Shown piece after piece: positions 9,541 through 18,277 of a stretch of DNA of 64,000 nucleotides. Each line of letters opens with the position of its first letter. Position 1 is the stretch's first letter. The translations under genes were made by a program, and so were the position numbers. The DNA is from Leadbetterella sp. (lineage in GTDB: Bacteria; Bacteroidota; Bacteroidia; Cytophagales; Spirosomataceae). Location: NCBI GenBank assembly GCA_019638185.1, contig JAHBUH010000003.1, positions 186,001 to 250,000 of the forward strand, in the 5' to 3' direction. The notes below the pieces were generated by a model, which did no database searches, was not told the origin of the DNA, and saw nothing but the letters and a program-made list of their open reading frames with translations.

Positions 9541-11178
9541 ATGAAAAAATACCTGATTATACTTGCTGTAACGGCACTTTCCAGGATCTCTTATGCACAA
9601 AATGAGTTTGAATACACCATTCTCAAAAACAATAGTACCAAGGCAGATCCGGTAATGGTTCCACTTCATGCTCAGATAGAGGATTTGCTGGCCGACACCG
9701 AAGGAGTTCATTTAGCTGATTGGGATGAAAAAACGCACAAATTAAACTATATGCATAATAAAAAGCTGCAGAGGCCTATTGCACTTGTGAAGTTTTGCGA
9801 TATACGATGGATTAATACCTTAAATAATATCGACCTGACCCTGGTTACTGACACTACAGGTAAAACCAAAGAAGCGTACTTCAGAATTACTTCCGAAGTA
9901 AAGCTGGTGACCAAGCAGGTGGAGGTGAAAACTTCCCAGATTATTGATATCAAACAAAATAACTTTAAATCTGAACCACGGACCTCACTTAGGTCAGACA
10001 AAAAAGACAGGGATATTATTCTGATCGAAAAGTTTGTAGAAGAATTTGGAGGCGACCCGGCCAAATTGAAAAAGGACAACTTCGACACCTATAATAAGCG
10101 CCTGGTAAAAGTAAGGGAAAAATATATGCCTCAGTTAAAAGAGCGACTAAGTGAGCTTCTCGTTCTTCATGCAGGCAGTGTGGTAGATCAACTGAAAAGA
10201 TTTGAACCCCTAAATATCGGCAGAGCCTACCAGGTAATCCGGGATCCGGACTCCGCCGATGAGAAAAAAATCAAAAGTGTGACCTTTGATGCTACCCCGA
10301 ATGATCACGTTAAAGCGGGGGAATATGTTCTTCTGTATGAAGTAGTGGATTTCAATGGCCATAAATCGCTACGATATGTCAGTCCTTTCCGGGTAGATGA
10401 GACGGGTGAAAAATCAGCAAAGGCAGACCTGGCCAGCCTGGGGGGTAAAAAGGCATTGGCAGAACTGATGAGAAATAAAGCCGAATTGGTGATGTTTGAT
10501 GACAAGCGGTCCGCATTGGCTTATGATAAACAGCTCCGGAGCGAGAAGGAAGATTACATCGTAGGTGTGAAAAAGAGCTGTGTTTTTTGTAACATGGATC
10601 TTGAAACCAGCCTTTATCAGTTACCTATTGTCAAAGTGGTGGAAAGAAATGCACCGGAACTGGTGATTTTTCAAAAGCTGGCCAAATTAGAAAGGTTTAT
10701 AGATTATGGCAGTGAAGAGCTGCTTAATAAACAATTAGGTGTAAAATACCTCTTTTATAAAGAAGAAGAGCGTTTAGTGGCTACTGATATTGAAACCGGG
10801 CGAATCATTGGCAGTGAAAGGCCCCCGGGCTGGTTAAGCGCAAATTATGGAATCGCGGCTAAAAACCTGTTTATCGATACATTTGAAAGACCCATTAAGT
10901 TTATTAAAAACGAAGAAGTCTCTAAAGGTAAGCTGAAATCGTTTATTGCGCAGTCTGATTTCGGATTTCTCTTTGGCGAGAGTATTGGTGTTTACGAGCT
11001 GGTAGATGAAAAGGTGGGGAATAAAGTGATAAAACGTAAACAGGAAATCGGTGATTCCTGGTTTAGCAAGCCTATTTCAGATACCGTGGCAGAATTTAAA
11101 GTTAAAAGAGGAGAGAAAGAAATTCTGGAAGCGCAGCAACAAGGGAAAACGTTAGTTTTTGAATACAAAATAAAATAA
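9541..11178 (+). CDS. Exported protein with duplicated CsgG-like/C-terminal modules
   Basis: The start is taken at ATG 9541, where a signal peptide begins (MKKYLIILAVTALS...YAQ) 41 nt after the previous stop; an upstream in-frame ATG at 9478 lies inside the preceding gene. The product is 545 residues. Residues about 218-320 (YVLLYEVVDFNGHK, then an Ala/Lys-rich tail) and about 465-545 (VYELVDEKVGNKVIKRKQ) look like copies of the C-terminal domain of the preceding protein. The region between them (LERFIDYGSEELLNKQLGVKYL...DIETGRIIGS) resembles that protein's CsgG-like core. The order suggests an internal duplication. The function is unknown; it is presumably a periplasmic or outer-membrane partner of its neighbours. 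Confidence 0.6.
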   Translation: MKKYLIILAVTALSRISYAQNEFEYTILKNNSTKADPVMVPLHAQIEDLLADTEGVHLADWDEKTHKLNYMHNKKLQRPIALVKFCDIRWINTLNNIDLTLVTDTTGKTKEAYFRITSEVKLVTKQVEVKTSQIIDIKQNNFKSEPRTSLRSDKKDRDIILIEKFVEEFGGDPAKLKKDNFDTYNKRLVKVREKYMPQLKERLSELLVLHAGSVVDQLKRFEPLNIGRAYQVIRDPDSADEKKIKSVTFDATPNDHVKAGEYVLLYEVVDFNGHKSLRYVSPFRVDETGEKSAKADLASLGGKKALAELMRNKAELVMFDDKRSALAYDKQLRSEKEDYIVGVKKSCVFCNMDLETSLYQLPIVKVVERNAPELVIFQKLAKLERFIDYGSEELLNKQLGVKYLFYKEEERLVATDIETGRIIGSERPPGWLSANYGIAAKNLFIDTFERPIKFIKNEEVSKGKLKSFIAQSDFGFLFGESIGVYELVDEKVGNKVIKRKQEIGDSWFSKPISDTVAEFKVKRGEKEILEAQQQGKTLVFEYKIK

Positions 11179-11183
11179 TCAGG

Positions 11184-11657
11184 ATGAAACTAAACACAAT
11201 AGGGCTGATCTGTACCTTGATACTTCTTTCCTGTACTTCGGGGAAGAAGCCGGTGGAGCAGAAAACGGTATATGAATACCAGCGATCCGGAATGGTAAAC
11301 CTCAGCCGTCAGCAAAACGGACTACTGTCCGTTAATAGCATTCAGACCGCCGAAGACGTGAATAAAGCAGTAAGTTTTGCCGAGATAAACGCGCTGGAGA
11401 ACATTCTTTTCAGGGGAATCCCCGGCTCGTTACAGGCTGACCCCATCATTAGCAATGAGAAAGAAGCCATGACTAAGCAGGCGCTGACTAAACTGATATT
11501 CAATGAAGGATACAGGATATTTATGACGGACTCTCGGCTGATTGAACGACAAGACAGTAAAAACGCCGTAACCGTAACTCAGGAGGTAACATTTGATATC
11601 CCTGCCTTAAGAAAGCACCTGGAACAAAACGGGGTGATAAGAAAGTTCGGATTATAA
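11184..11657 (+). CDS. Small conserved lipoprotein of the exported cluster
   Basis: 157 residues; the signal peptide ends in LLSCTSGKK, so Cys17 is the likely lipidated residue. The mature part is one alpha/beta domain with the motif ENILFRGIPGS around residues 72-82 and a C-terminal VTVTQEVTFDIPALRKHLE. The layout recalls small LPP20-like outer-membrane lipoproteins that accompany CsgG- or FlgT-like proteins, but I cannot assign a family with certainty. It begins 5 nt after the preceding stop, so the genes are almost certainly co-transcribed. Confidence 0.65.
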   Translation: MKLNTIGLICTLILLSCTSGKKPVEQKTVYEYQRSGMVNLSRQQNGLLSVNSIQTAEDVNKAVSFAEINALENILFRGIPGSLQADPIISNEKEAMTKQALTKLIFNEGYRIFMTDSRLIERQDSKNAVTVTQEVTFDIPALRKHLEQNGVIRKFGL

Positions 11658-11683
11658 ACAATCTATGAGCAATTAACGAAACA

Positions 11684-12559
11684 ATGAAAATAGTAAAAAC
11701 CGTCCTGATCATTCTCCTGCTTTCCGCAGGCCGGCTGGCCGCCCAGGGAACTACCCCGGCCAATACGCAGCCCACCATCATGGTAATTCCCTTTTCCCAG
11801 GAAGGAACCAGCCTGAGAACGGCCTATGAACAAAACGAGCTGGTCAGGGTAGCGATCACAAAAGTAAAGGAGGCCTTTGATAAAAGAGGGGTTAATACCA
11901 TAGACTTGCGGGCTAAAATCAAGCAAACTGCTAATACCGGAGCCCTGCAGGAAGACCAGAAATCTGACCTGAAGGATGAAGTCATCAATAATTCCGGAGC
12001 CGACGTGTACGTGGAAGTGGAGGCAAATGCCAACTATACTAACACGGGGAATAGCGTGACTCTTATCCTCACCGCTTATGACGCCTTCTCCGGCGAGTCG
12101 TATGCCAATAAAGTCGGTAATTCTCCGAAATTCTACACCACTAACTTTGAAAAACTGGTGGAAAAGGTAGCAGATACGGAAATCCCTAACCTCTTAAACA
12201 CCATCCAGGAAAAATTTAACGATGTCATTGATAACGGGCGGACGATCACGGTAAAAGTCGGCATACACGAAAACTCTAAATTTAAAATGGAGACAGAGGT
12301 AGATAAAGAAGGCAACTTCCTCTCGGATGTTATTGAAGACTATATCGTAGAAAAAAGTTATAAGGGGAAATACCACATCCAGGGTATGACCGCTAATCAG
12401 CTCACGTTTGATATCGTAAAAGTGCCCCTGAAAGATGAGTCGGGAAATAACTTCCGTGTATCGCGGTTTGCCTCCGACTTCAGGAGGTTCCTGCGCAGTA
12501 AAGAAATTCAGTGTACACAAACCATTAATGGGAACAGCCTGGTTTTTACCATCAATTAA
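11684..12559 (+). CDS. Exported DUF6175-like protein
   Basis: 291 residues with a signal peptide ending at RLAAQ. The mature start PTIMVIPFSQEG, followed by LRTAYEQNELVRVAITKVKEAF and SGADVYVEVE, resembles a Bacteroidota family I know as DUF6175, whose members begin PTxMVxP. The second half (about residues 180-291) holds a repeated alpha/beta unit: DVIEDYIVEKSYKGKYHIQG is followed by a beta hairpin and FASDFRRFLRSK. The core again looks TolB/CsgG-like (a conserved 'P..G..vr.aI....' opening), so several cluster members may share an ancestral fold. Lies 26 nt after the lipoprotein gene; the next gene starts immediately after its stop. Confidence 0.6.
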   Translation: MKIVKTVLIILLLSAGRLAAQGTTPANTQPTIMVIPFSQEGTSLRTAYEQNELVRVAITKVKEAFDKRGVNTIDLRAKIKQTANTGALQEDQKSDLKDEVINNSGADVYVEVEANANYTNTGNSVTLILTAYDAFSGESYANKVGNSPKFYTTNFEKLVEKVADTEIPNLLNTIQEKFNDVIDNGRTITVKVGIHENSKFKMETEVDKEGNFLSDVIEDYIVEKSYKGKYHIQGMTANQLTFDIVKVPLKDESGNNFRVSRFASDFRRFLRSKEIQCTQTINGNSLVFTIN

Positions 12560-13384
12560 ATGAAGAAGCAGTTCGCCATCCTGGCGCTTTTTATAATCGC
12601 CTCCCTGCAGGCTGTGAGCCAGAAACATGCAATCCGGCTTGAGTTTTCAGATGTATACGACCAAGAAAGGATATGGACAGAAATCCAACGCACAGGGTTA
12701 ACCGGGATAGATCCCACATCTGATAATGAAGTACGGATCAGCTATGACCTTTCCCGTGTTCACCAACTGGAAGGCATGACTAATTCTTTTTCCGGTAATG
12801 CAAAAGTACTGATCCGCCTGAAAAACAGATCCGGGAAACCGGATACCACCTGGAGCTTTTCTTCCCATGTCAAAGTGAAAAACAAGTGGGACGCCTATGA
12901 AAAACTTACATCCGATTTTCTAGAAGATAGCAAGGGCCTTAAAAACAGTTTGATGGTCATTAATCATACGCTGGATATTTTCTATTCCCGGAATTGTACG
13001 TCTGTTTTGGCAGAAGCGAATGAGTACTTCCGGCGAAAAAACCTGAAAGAAGCCTATGCCAATGCAAAAAAGATAGAAGACGGAATTTGTGGAAAAGAGG
13101 CAAAAAACCTGATAGCACAGGTTGAAAATACCTATTCTGATGAATTTTGCGGGGAAATCCTGCCCCGGATAAAAATATTGGCAAGCTCAGGGGTCGCTTA
13201 CCAGATGGAAAAGGCTATTGAGCTCCTGTACCGTTATCCGCCAAAGGCAAAATGCAATGACGAAGTACAAAAGGTGGCTAAATCAGTAGGGGATTATATT
13301 TCAAAACTTCCGCAAAAACAAAGTATAGAAATAAACAATATTCTCTCTAACGGACAGAGTTTCAATAAAATTTTTGAATACTAA
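12560..13384 (+). CDS. Exported protein of unknown function, last gene of cluster
   Basis: 274 residues with a signal peptide ending at LQAVSQ. Residues about 20-130 are beta-rich (VRISYDLSRVHQLEG, AKVLIRLKNRSGKPDTTWSF). Residues about 140-270 are helical and TPR-like (VLAEANEYFRRKNLKEAYANAKKIE) with four spaced cysteines at the inter-helix turns (NCTS, DGICG, EFCGE, KAKCND). No family recognised. ATG 12560 directly follows the TAA of the previous gene, pointing to translational coupling. It ends the five-gene exported unit; the sulfatase that follows has its own palindromic leader. Confidence 0.65.
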   Translation: MKKQFAILALFIIASLQAVSQKHAIRLEFSDVYDQERIWTEIQRTGLTGIDPTSDNEVRISYDLSRVHQLEGMTNSFSGNAKVLIRLKNRSGKPDTTWSFSSHVKVKNKWDAYEKLTSDFLEDSKGLKNSLMVINHTLDIFYSRNCTSVLAEANEYFRRKNLKEAYANAKKIEDGICGKEAKNLIAQVENTYSDEFCGEILPRIKILASSGVAYQMEKAIELLYRYPPKAKCNDEVQKVAKSVGDYISKLPQKQSIEINNILSNGQSFNKIFEY

Positions 13385-13400
13385 AGTGCTTTTAACCGCA

Positions 13401-13420
13401 TATAAAGTTTTAACTTTATA
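13401..13420. promoter_or_regulatory. Palindrome in the sulfatase leader
   Basis: TATAAAGTT and AACTTTATA are 9-bp perfect arms separated by two T residues, ending 3 nt before the sulfatase ATG and flanked on both sides by CGCA. It could be an operator, or an RNA hairpin covering the ribosome-loading region. Confidence 0.5.
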
Positions 13421-13423
13421 CGC

Positions 13424-15043
13424 ATGAAAATAAGAATACTCACTTTAGGTATCGTATTGGTCTCCTTCTTTTTCGGCTTCAGGAGAGCAGCGATGAAAAC
13501 GAAGAAGGCCACGCGGCCTAACATCGTCTTTATCATGTCAGATGATCACGCCTACCAGGCCATTTCAGCCTATAACCCGGCGCTGACGCATACGCCGAAC
13601 ATTGACCGTATTGCCCAAAACGGCATGCTCTTTACCAATGCCTGCGTCACTAACTCCATCTGCTCGCCTTCCAGGGCGGTGATACTGACCGGGAAGCACT
13701 CGCACATTACGGGGAAGATCGATAATAACTTCCCGTTTGATACCACAAACATCACTTTCCCGCAGATTCTGCAGGCGAACGGCTACCAGACGGCCATGTT
13801 TGGGAAGTTGCATTTCGGGAATAATCCCAAGGGTTTTGATGAATTTAAAATCCTGCCGGGGCAGGGCGACTATTATAATCCCGATTTTATTACCAAAAAA
13901 CAGGGAAAACAGAAGTTTACCGGCTACGTGACGGATCTCATCACCGATTTTACCCTCAACTGGCTCAAAAACGAGCGCGACCCGGAAAAACCCTTCTTCC
14001 TGGCCTACCTGCATAAAGCCCCCCACCGCGAGTGGCTGCCGGCTGAACGGCATTTTGACGAATACCTGAAAAAGACCTTTCCTGAACCCGAAACCCTGTT
14101 CGATAACTATGAAGGCCGGGGCCGGGCCAGCAAAGAGGCCGAAATGAACCTCCTTACCCACATGAACTGGGCCGGTGACTCCAAGATCTTCCCGGAAAAT
14201 ATGGATAAGCTGGGTATCAAGGAAAGCCATCCCTATGATAAGGGGAACTATAATTACGTAGTAGGAAGAATGAACCCCGAGCAACGGAAAAAATGGGATG
14301 CCGCTTACGGAAAAATGAACGAGCAGTTCATCAAAGACTTCCCTAAAATGACCGAAAGAGATAAAATGAAATGGCGCTTCCAGCGCTACATGCAGGATTA
14401 CCTGGGGACCATCGCCGCGGTGGATGAAGGCGTGGGCCGGGTGTTGGACTTCCTCAAAGAGAACGGACTCGATAAAAACACCATTATTGTCTATACCTCT
14501 GATCAGGGCTTTTACCTGGGCGAGCATGGGTGGTACGATAAGCGCTTCATCTTTGACGAATCTTTTAAAACCCCGCTGCTGGTGCAGTGGAACGGCGTGA
14601 TCCGGCCCGGTTCCAGGAACTCTAACATGGTGCAGAACCTGGACTTCGCCCTGACCTTCCTGGACGCCGCCGGCATAAAAGCCCCTTCCGATATGCAGGG
14701 CGAAAGCCTCCTGCCCATCTTTAAAGGAAACACGAAAAACTTCCGGGATGCCGCCTACTACCATTACTATGAATACCCCGGCGTGCACATGGTCAAACGG
14801 CACTACGGCATAGTCACCGAAAAATATAAACTGGTGCACTTCTACTACGATATTGACGAATGGGAACTGTACGACCGCACCCGGGATAAAAACGAAATGA
14901 AAAACGTGTATAATGATCCCGCCTACGCCAAAGTCAGGGAAGAATTACACAAAAAGCTGACGGCCCTGCGGAAAAAGTACAAAGACTCGGAAGAGCTGGA
15001 TAAAATGTATATCGAAAAATACAAAGAACTGGAAGGGAAATAA
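13424..15043 (+). CDS. Type I (formylglycine-dependent) sulfatase, GlcNAc-6-sulfatase-like
   Basis: 539 residues with an N-terminal signal or anchor segment. The sulfatase core begins RPNIVFIMSDDHAYQ with the metal-binding pair D40-D41. The activation motif C80-S-P-S-R84 has the Cys that a maturase converts to formylglycine, followed by AVILTGKHSH. The second metal site is in TSDQGFYLGEHGWYDKR, and the C-terminal subdomain is VKRHYGIVTEKYKLVHFYYD. The HAYQAISAY and TNSICxPSRAV signatures resemble sulfatases acting on N-acetylglucosamine-6-sulfate or related glycosaminoglycan/mucin sugars; the substrate remains inference. The required maturase is not in the window. The gene is coupled to the transporter that follows. 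Confidence 0.9.
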   Translation: MKIRILTLGIVLVSFFFGFRRAAMKTKKATRPNIVFIMSDDHAYQAISAYNPALTHTPNIDRIAQNGMLFTNACVTNSICSPSRAVILTGKHSHITGKIDNNFPFDTTNITFPQILQANGYQTAMFGKLHFGNNPKGFDEFKILPGQGDYYNPDFITKKQGKQKFTGYVTDLITDFTLNWLKNERDPEKPFFLAYLHKAPHREWLPAERHFDEYLKKTFPEPETLFDNYEGRGRASKEAEMNLLTHMNWAGDSKIFPENMDKLGIKESHPYDKGNYNYVVGRMNPEQRKKWDAAYGKMNEQFIKDFPKMTERDKMKWRFQRYMQDYLGTIAAVDEGVGRVLDFLKENGLDKNTIIVYTSDQGFYLGEHGWYDKRFIFDESFKTPLLVQWNGVIRPGSRNSNMVQNLDFALTFLDAAGIKAPSDMQGESLLPIFKGNTKNFRDAAYYHYYEYPGVHMVKRHYGIVTEKYKLVHFYYDIDEWELYDRTRDKNEMKNVYNDPAYAKVREELHKKLTALRKKYKDSEELDKMYIEKYKELEGK

Positions 15044-16429
15044 ATGACCGCCACTGACGAAACCGGGATAAAGAAAAACCTTCCCGTAGTTTTATCCATT
15101 GCCATCTTCATGCAGATGCTGGATTCCACCATCCTGAATACGTCATTGCCGGCCATTGCCCGCGATTTCGGAGAATCATCGCTGAACATGCAAAATGCGA
15201 TCATTGCCTACGTGCTCACCCTGGCCGTATTCATGCCTGTAAGCGGTTTCCTGGCAGATAAATACGGTACCAGGCGCGTCTTTATCTTTGCGGTTACCCT
15301 CTTTGCCATCGGCTCCCTGCTTTGTGGTTTCTCCCGTAACCTCTCCCACCTGGTCATTGCACGGATCATCCAGGGCGTGGGCGGCAGCCTCATGACCCCC
15401 GTGGCTAAGCTGGCCCTCATCCGCACCTTCCCTAAAAAGGAGCTTGTCCAGGCCATGAACTATGCCATCATTCCGGCACTCATAGGCCCTATCCTCGGAC
15501 CCCTGGTGGGCGGATACATGGTAGACTACCTCTCCTGGCACTGGATATTCCTGATTAATATCCCCATCAGTGTGGTGGGCCTGTTTATGAGTTTACGCTA
15601 CCTCCCGGACTATCATTCCCGGGTCATCGACTTTGACCTGAAAGGCTTCCTCATCTTTGCGGCAGCCTCGCTTCTGCTTTCCGTAGCCGTGGAAATGTTT
15701 TCGGAAGCCCATAACGTTACGCCCATCCTGCTTATGGTGGTGATCGGTTTTATCCTGATCTACTTTTACTTTAAGCACTCACATACGGATAATAACCCCA
15801 TCTTCCCGTTCAGCCTGTTCCAGGTGCGCACCTTCCGCCTGGGCATCCTGGGTAACCTGGCCACGCGCCTGGGCATCAGCTCGGTTTCCCTGCTGGTTCC
15901 GCTCATGATCCAGATCGCTTACGGGAAATCGGCCGTTATATCGGGCTGGCTTATAGCGCCTATGGCCTTCACCGCTATCTTCGGGAAATCCTTTGTGATC
16001 CCTATTCTTAACCGCTACGGCTATCGTAAAACCCTTATGGTGAATACAGCGGTCATCGGGTTCATCATCTGTCTTTTTGCTATCCCCGGCAGCGGGGCGC
16101 CCGTGGGCTGGTTCTTACCCCTGGTGGCGGCGCTGGGCTTTTTTAACTCCATTCAGTTCACTTCCATGAATACCATTTCCATTGCGGACCTGCGCGACTA
16201 CCAGAACAGCAGCGGTAACTCCCTGATCTCGGTTAACCAGCAGCTGGCCATCGGTTTCGGGGTTTCCTTCGGGTTGATTGTATTGCGGTCGTTTGAAAGT
16301 ACGGTGGAAGGCATTCATACGGCGTTCCGGTATACCTTCCTGGTGATGGGAGTCACCACTATCCTCTCCGGCCTGCTTTTCCGGAGGCTGCATATTTCTG
16401 ACGGGAAAAACCTGAGAACGGAATCGTGA
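15044..16429 (+). CDS. MFS transporter, DHA2 (14-TM, EmrB/QacA-like) family
   Basis: 461 residues, strongly hydrophobic throughout. The N-terminal half has the MFS signature GFLADKYGTRRVF between TM2 and TM3, and motif C-like GPILGPLVGGYMVDYLSWHWIFLINIP in TM5, characteristic of the DHA2 drug:H+ antiporter family. The ATG follows the sulfatase TAA directly (TAAATG), so the two are translated from one message. The pairing is odd: DHA2 proteins normally export drugs or small metabolites, while a sulfatase locus would be expected to need an importer. It ends 3 nt from the convergent glycosyltransferase stop codon. Confidence 0.88.
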   Translation: MTATDETGIKKNLPVVLSIAIFMQMLDSTILNTSLPAIARDFGESSLNMQNAIIAYVLTLAVFMPVSGFLADKYGTRRVFIFAVTLFAIGSLLCGFSRNLSHLVIARIIQGVGGSLMTPVAKLALIRTFPKKELVQAMNYAIIPALIGPILGPLVGGYMVDYLSWHWIFLINIPISVVGLFMSLRYLPDYHSRVIDFDLKGFLIFAAASLLLSVAVEMFSEAHNVTPILLMVVIGFILIYFYFKHSHTDNNPIFPFSLFQVRTFRLGILGNLATRLGISSVSLLVPLMIQIAYGKSAVISGWLIAPMAFTAIFGKSFVIPILNRYGYRKTLMVNTAVIGFIICLFAIPGSGAPVGWFLPLVAALGFFNSIQFTSMNTISIADLRDYQNSSGNSLISVNQQLAIGFGVSFGLIVLRSFESTVEGIHTAFRYTFLVMGVTTILSGLLFRRLHISDGKNLRTES

Positions 16430-16432
16430 GGT

Positions 16433-17554
16433 TCAGCTCCTGAATTTATCGTAAATCTGGTGATTGACTTCCGAGCACACCTGGGTCTTTTCCAGCTTTT
16501 CTTCCAGCAGGCGGCGCCCGTTTCCGGGAAGCTGCTCGTACAGCTCGGGATCATTCAGCACCTTCAGCACTCCTTCTGCATAGGCATCGGCACTCAGCGC
16601 GGTCACCATGGCCGCACCGTAATTTTCCAGGTGGGGGGAAAGGCCCGTCTGGTCAGAAACCACCGCCGGCATGCCGTACATCAGGGCCTCCAGTACGGCC
16701 AGTGAAAAGCCTTCTGAATAGGTGGGGAGTACAAAAATCCCGGCCTGGTTAAAAAGATCGCTCTTGGTTTCGCCGGTTACGGTACCCAGTACCTCCACAT
16801 GCTTTTCCAGGTGGTTTTGTTCTGTAAACTCCTGGATATACTCCAGCATGCCGTCATCCGGGCCGGCTATCAGCAGGCGTACATCCGGCCGCGCCTTCAC
16901 TATCTTTTTTAACGCCGGCATCAGGATATCCAGCCCTTTCTTATGGTGAAGCCGCCCTATATAAAGCAGCTCATTCCGGCGTCTTTTATCCGGAGGAGTG
17001 GGAATCACCGCATGGATATCTATGCCGTTCGGGATCACCACCAGGTTATCCGGCCGGTGGCCCAGGTAGTCGGTCACGTCTTTTACCTCTCCCTCGTGGA
17101 GGAGGTGGATGATCTTTACTTTGTTCAGAAAATTCTTTTGAAACCACTTGGAATACACCAGCCGCTTATAATACACCAGCCCCCGGAAAGTATAAGGATG
17201 AAGGCTCCCGTGAATGGTCACCACCGTTTTCTCATGCAGGTGCAGCTTATCTACCAGCATCTCCCCGTAATTCCACAGGCAATGAAGATGGTATACATCG
17301 ATATCCTTATCGTTTGCTTCTACATAATCATACAGCGCCGAGCTGTAAAGGGGAATCACCCGGGTCATGGTCTCCGGCTTAAACGTGATCAGCTCCACAC
17401 CCGGCGGAACAGGGAAGCGAGAGTGCCCCTGCAGTTCGGTAGACAGGATCCTTACCTCATCGCCCTTTTCGGTTTGAAAAGAGGCCAGATCGGAAACCAC
17501 CTGGGAAGTGCCACCGTTTTCGTAGGAATAAGTCAGGATATGACAAATGATCAT
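16433..17554 (-). CDS. Glycosyltransferase family 4 (GT-B fold)
   Basis: Start set at ATG 17554 (MIICHILTYSYENGGTSQVV), which begins the first Rossmann strand; an in-frame ATG 17 codons upstream only adds an odd Cys/Tyr-rich leader. 373 residues. The N-terminal acceptor domain has a GGTSQVV loop and the TIHGS motif. The C-terminal nucleotide-sugar domain has YIGRLHHKKGLDIL, IAGPDDG and the EGFSLAVLEA motif (E-x7-E) of GT4 enzymes. It would transfer a sugar from a nucleotide donor to a lipid-linked or surface glycan. It stands alone here, so the product is unknown. Confidence 0.87.
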   Translation of the reverse strand: MIICHILTYSYENGGTSQVVSDLASFQTEKGDEVRILSTELQGHSRFPVPPGVELITFKPETMTRVIPLYSSALYDYVEANDKDIDVYHLHCLWNYGEMLVDKLHLHEKTVVTIHGSLHPYTFRGLVYYKRLVYSKWFQKNFLNKVKIIHLLHEGEVKDVTDYLGHRPDNLVVIPNGIDIHAVIPTPPDKRRRNELLYIGRLHHKKGLDILMPALKKIVKARPDVRLLIAGPDDGMLEYIQEFTEQNHLEKHVEVLGTVTGETKSDLFNQAGIFVLPTYSEGFSLAVLEALMYGMPAVVSDQTGLSPHLENYGAAMVTALSADAYAEGVLKVLNDPELYEQLPGNGRRLLEEKLEKTQVCSEVNHQIYDKFRS

Positions 17555-17635
17555 CGCTAAAACATTTATGCTGTAAAAATACGAGCTCCGGCAGAAATAA
17601 AACACCCGCCGGCTAATAAACGTTCTGATGACCGC

Positions 17636-18277
17636 CTAGAACTGGAATCCCAGCCGGAGCTGAAGGCGTTTTATATTCCGGCTCTCTTCCCGGAAATTAT
17701 CGGCATCCACGGCGTCAGAAATGGAGTAATACTGGTATTTGTACCCGAAATTCAACAGGAATGCCGAACCCGAGCGGGTAGGGAAAATAAAGCCCACGGC
17801 GGGATTAACCATCAGCCCGCCTTTTTTGGACACCTCGTCTTTCCCGTCCAGCCAGAGAGTACCTGCGCCAAGGTCCAGGGAAGCCTGAATTTTGGAAAGG
17901 GTAGGCCCTTTCTCAAAAAGCACCTGCCGCACCCCCGCCGCCACCGGCATGATCAGGGCGCCCTGGTACGCATCCAGGCCTGTGGTAAGCCCTACGGCGG
18001 TCCGGGGCAGGATCCGCCAGCCGTTAAAAGTCTGGATGCTTAAGCTGCCGGTGTTCTTCTCCTTATATTCAGTCTTCGGATAAGCGATGTAAGAAGAGCT
18101 GGCCAGGTAAAGATACGGGTTCGGGTAATACGGGTAATAATACGTGGGGCCCGTAAGGCTCCTCCCCGCCAGTAGCCCGATCTCCGTTTGGTTAACAAAC
18201 CGCGAGGTCTTTACTTCTCTCTCCTGGGCAGTAGCGGAAAAGGCCAGGAAAAGCAGGATGACATATATCTTTTTCAT
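17636..18277 (-). CDS. Putative outer-membrane beta-barrel protein
   Basis: 213 residues with a signal peptide (MKKIYVILLFLAFSATAQ). The rest alternates short amphipathic strands with turns (SIQTFNGWRILPRTAVGLTTG, ASLDLGAGTLWLDGKD, FLLNFGYKYQYYSI) and ends in an aromatic LGFQF, as outer-membrane barrels do. No specific family recognised. Its ATG overlaps the stop of the upstream LVIVD lipoprotein (ATGA, 4 nt), so the two are coupled and probably form one envelope unit. Confidence 0.7.
   Translation of the reverse strand: MKKIYVILLFLAFSATAQEREVKTSRFVNQTEIGLLAGRSLTGPTYYYPYYPNPYLYLASSSYIAYPKTEYKEKNTGSLSIQTFNGWRILPRTAVGLTTGLDAYQGALIMPVAAGVRQVLFEKGPTLSKIQASLDLGAGTLWLDGKDEVSKKGGLMVNPAVGFIFPTRSGSAFLLNFGYKYQYYSISDAVDADNFREESRNIKRLQLRLGFQF

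Noticed and set aside
13565..14839. Long minus-strand open frame opposite the sulfatase
   Set aside because: No domain or start signal, and it lies entirely within a well-supported sulfatase gene.
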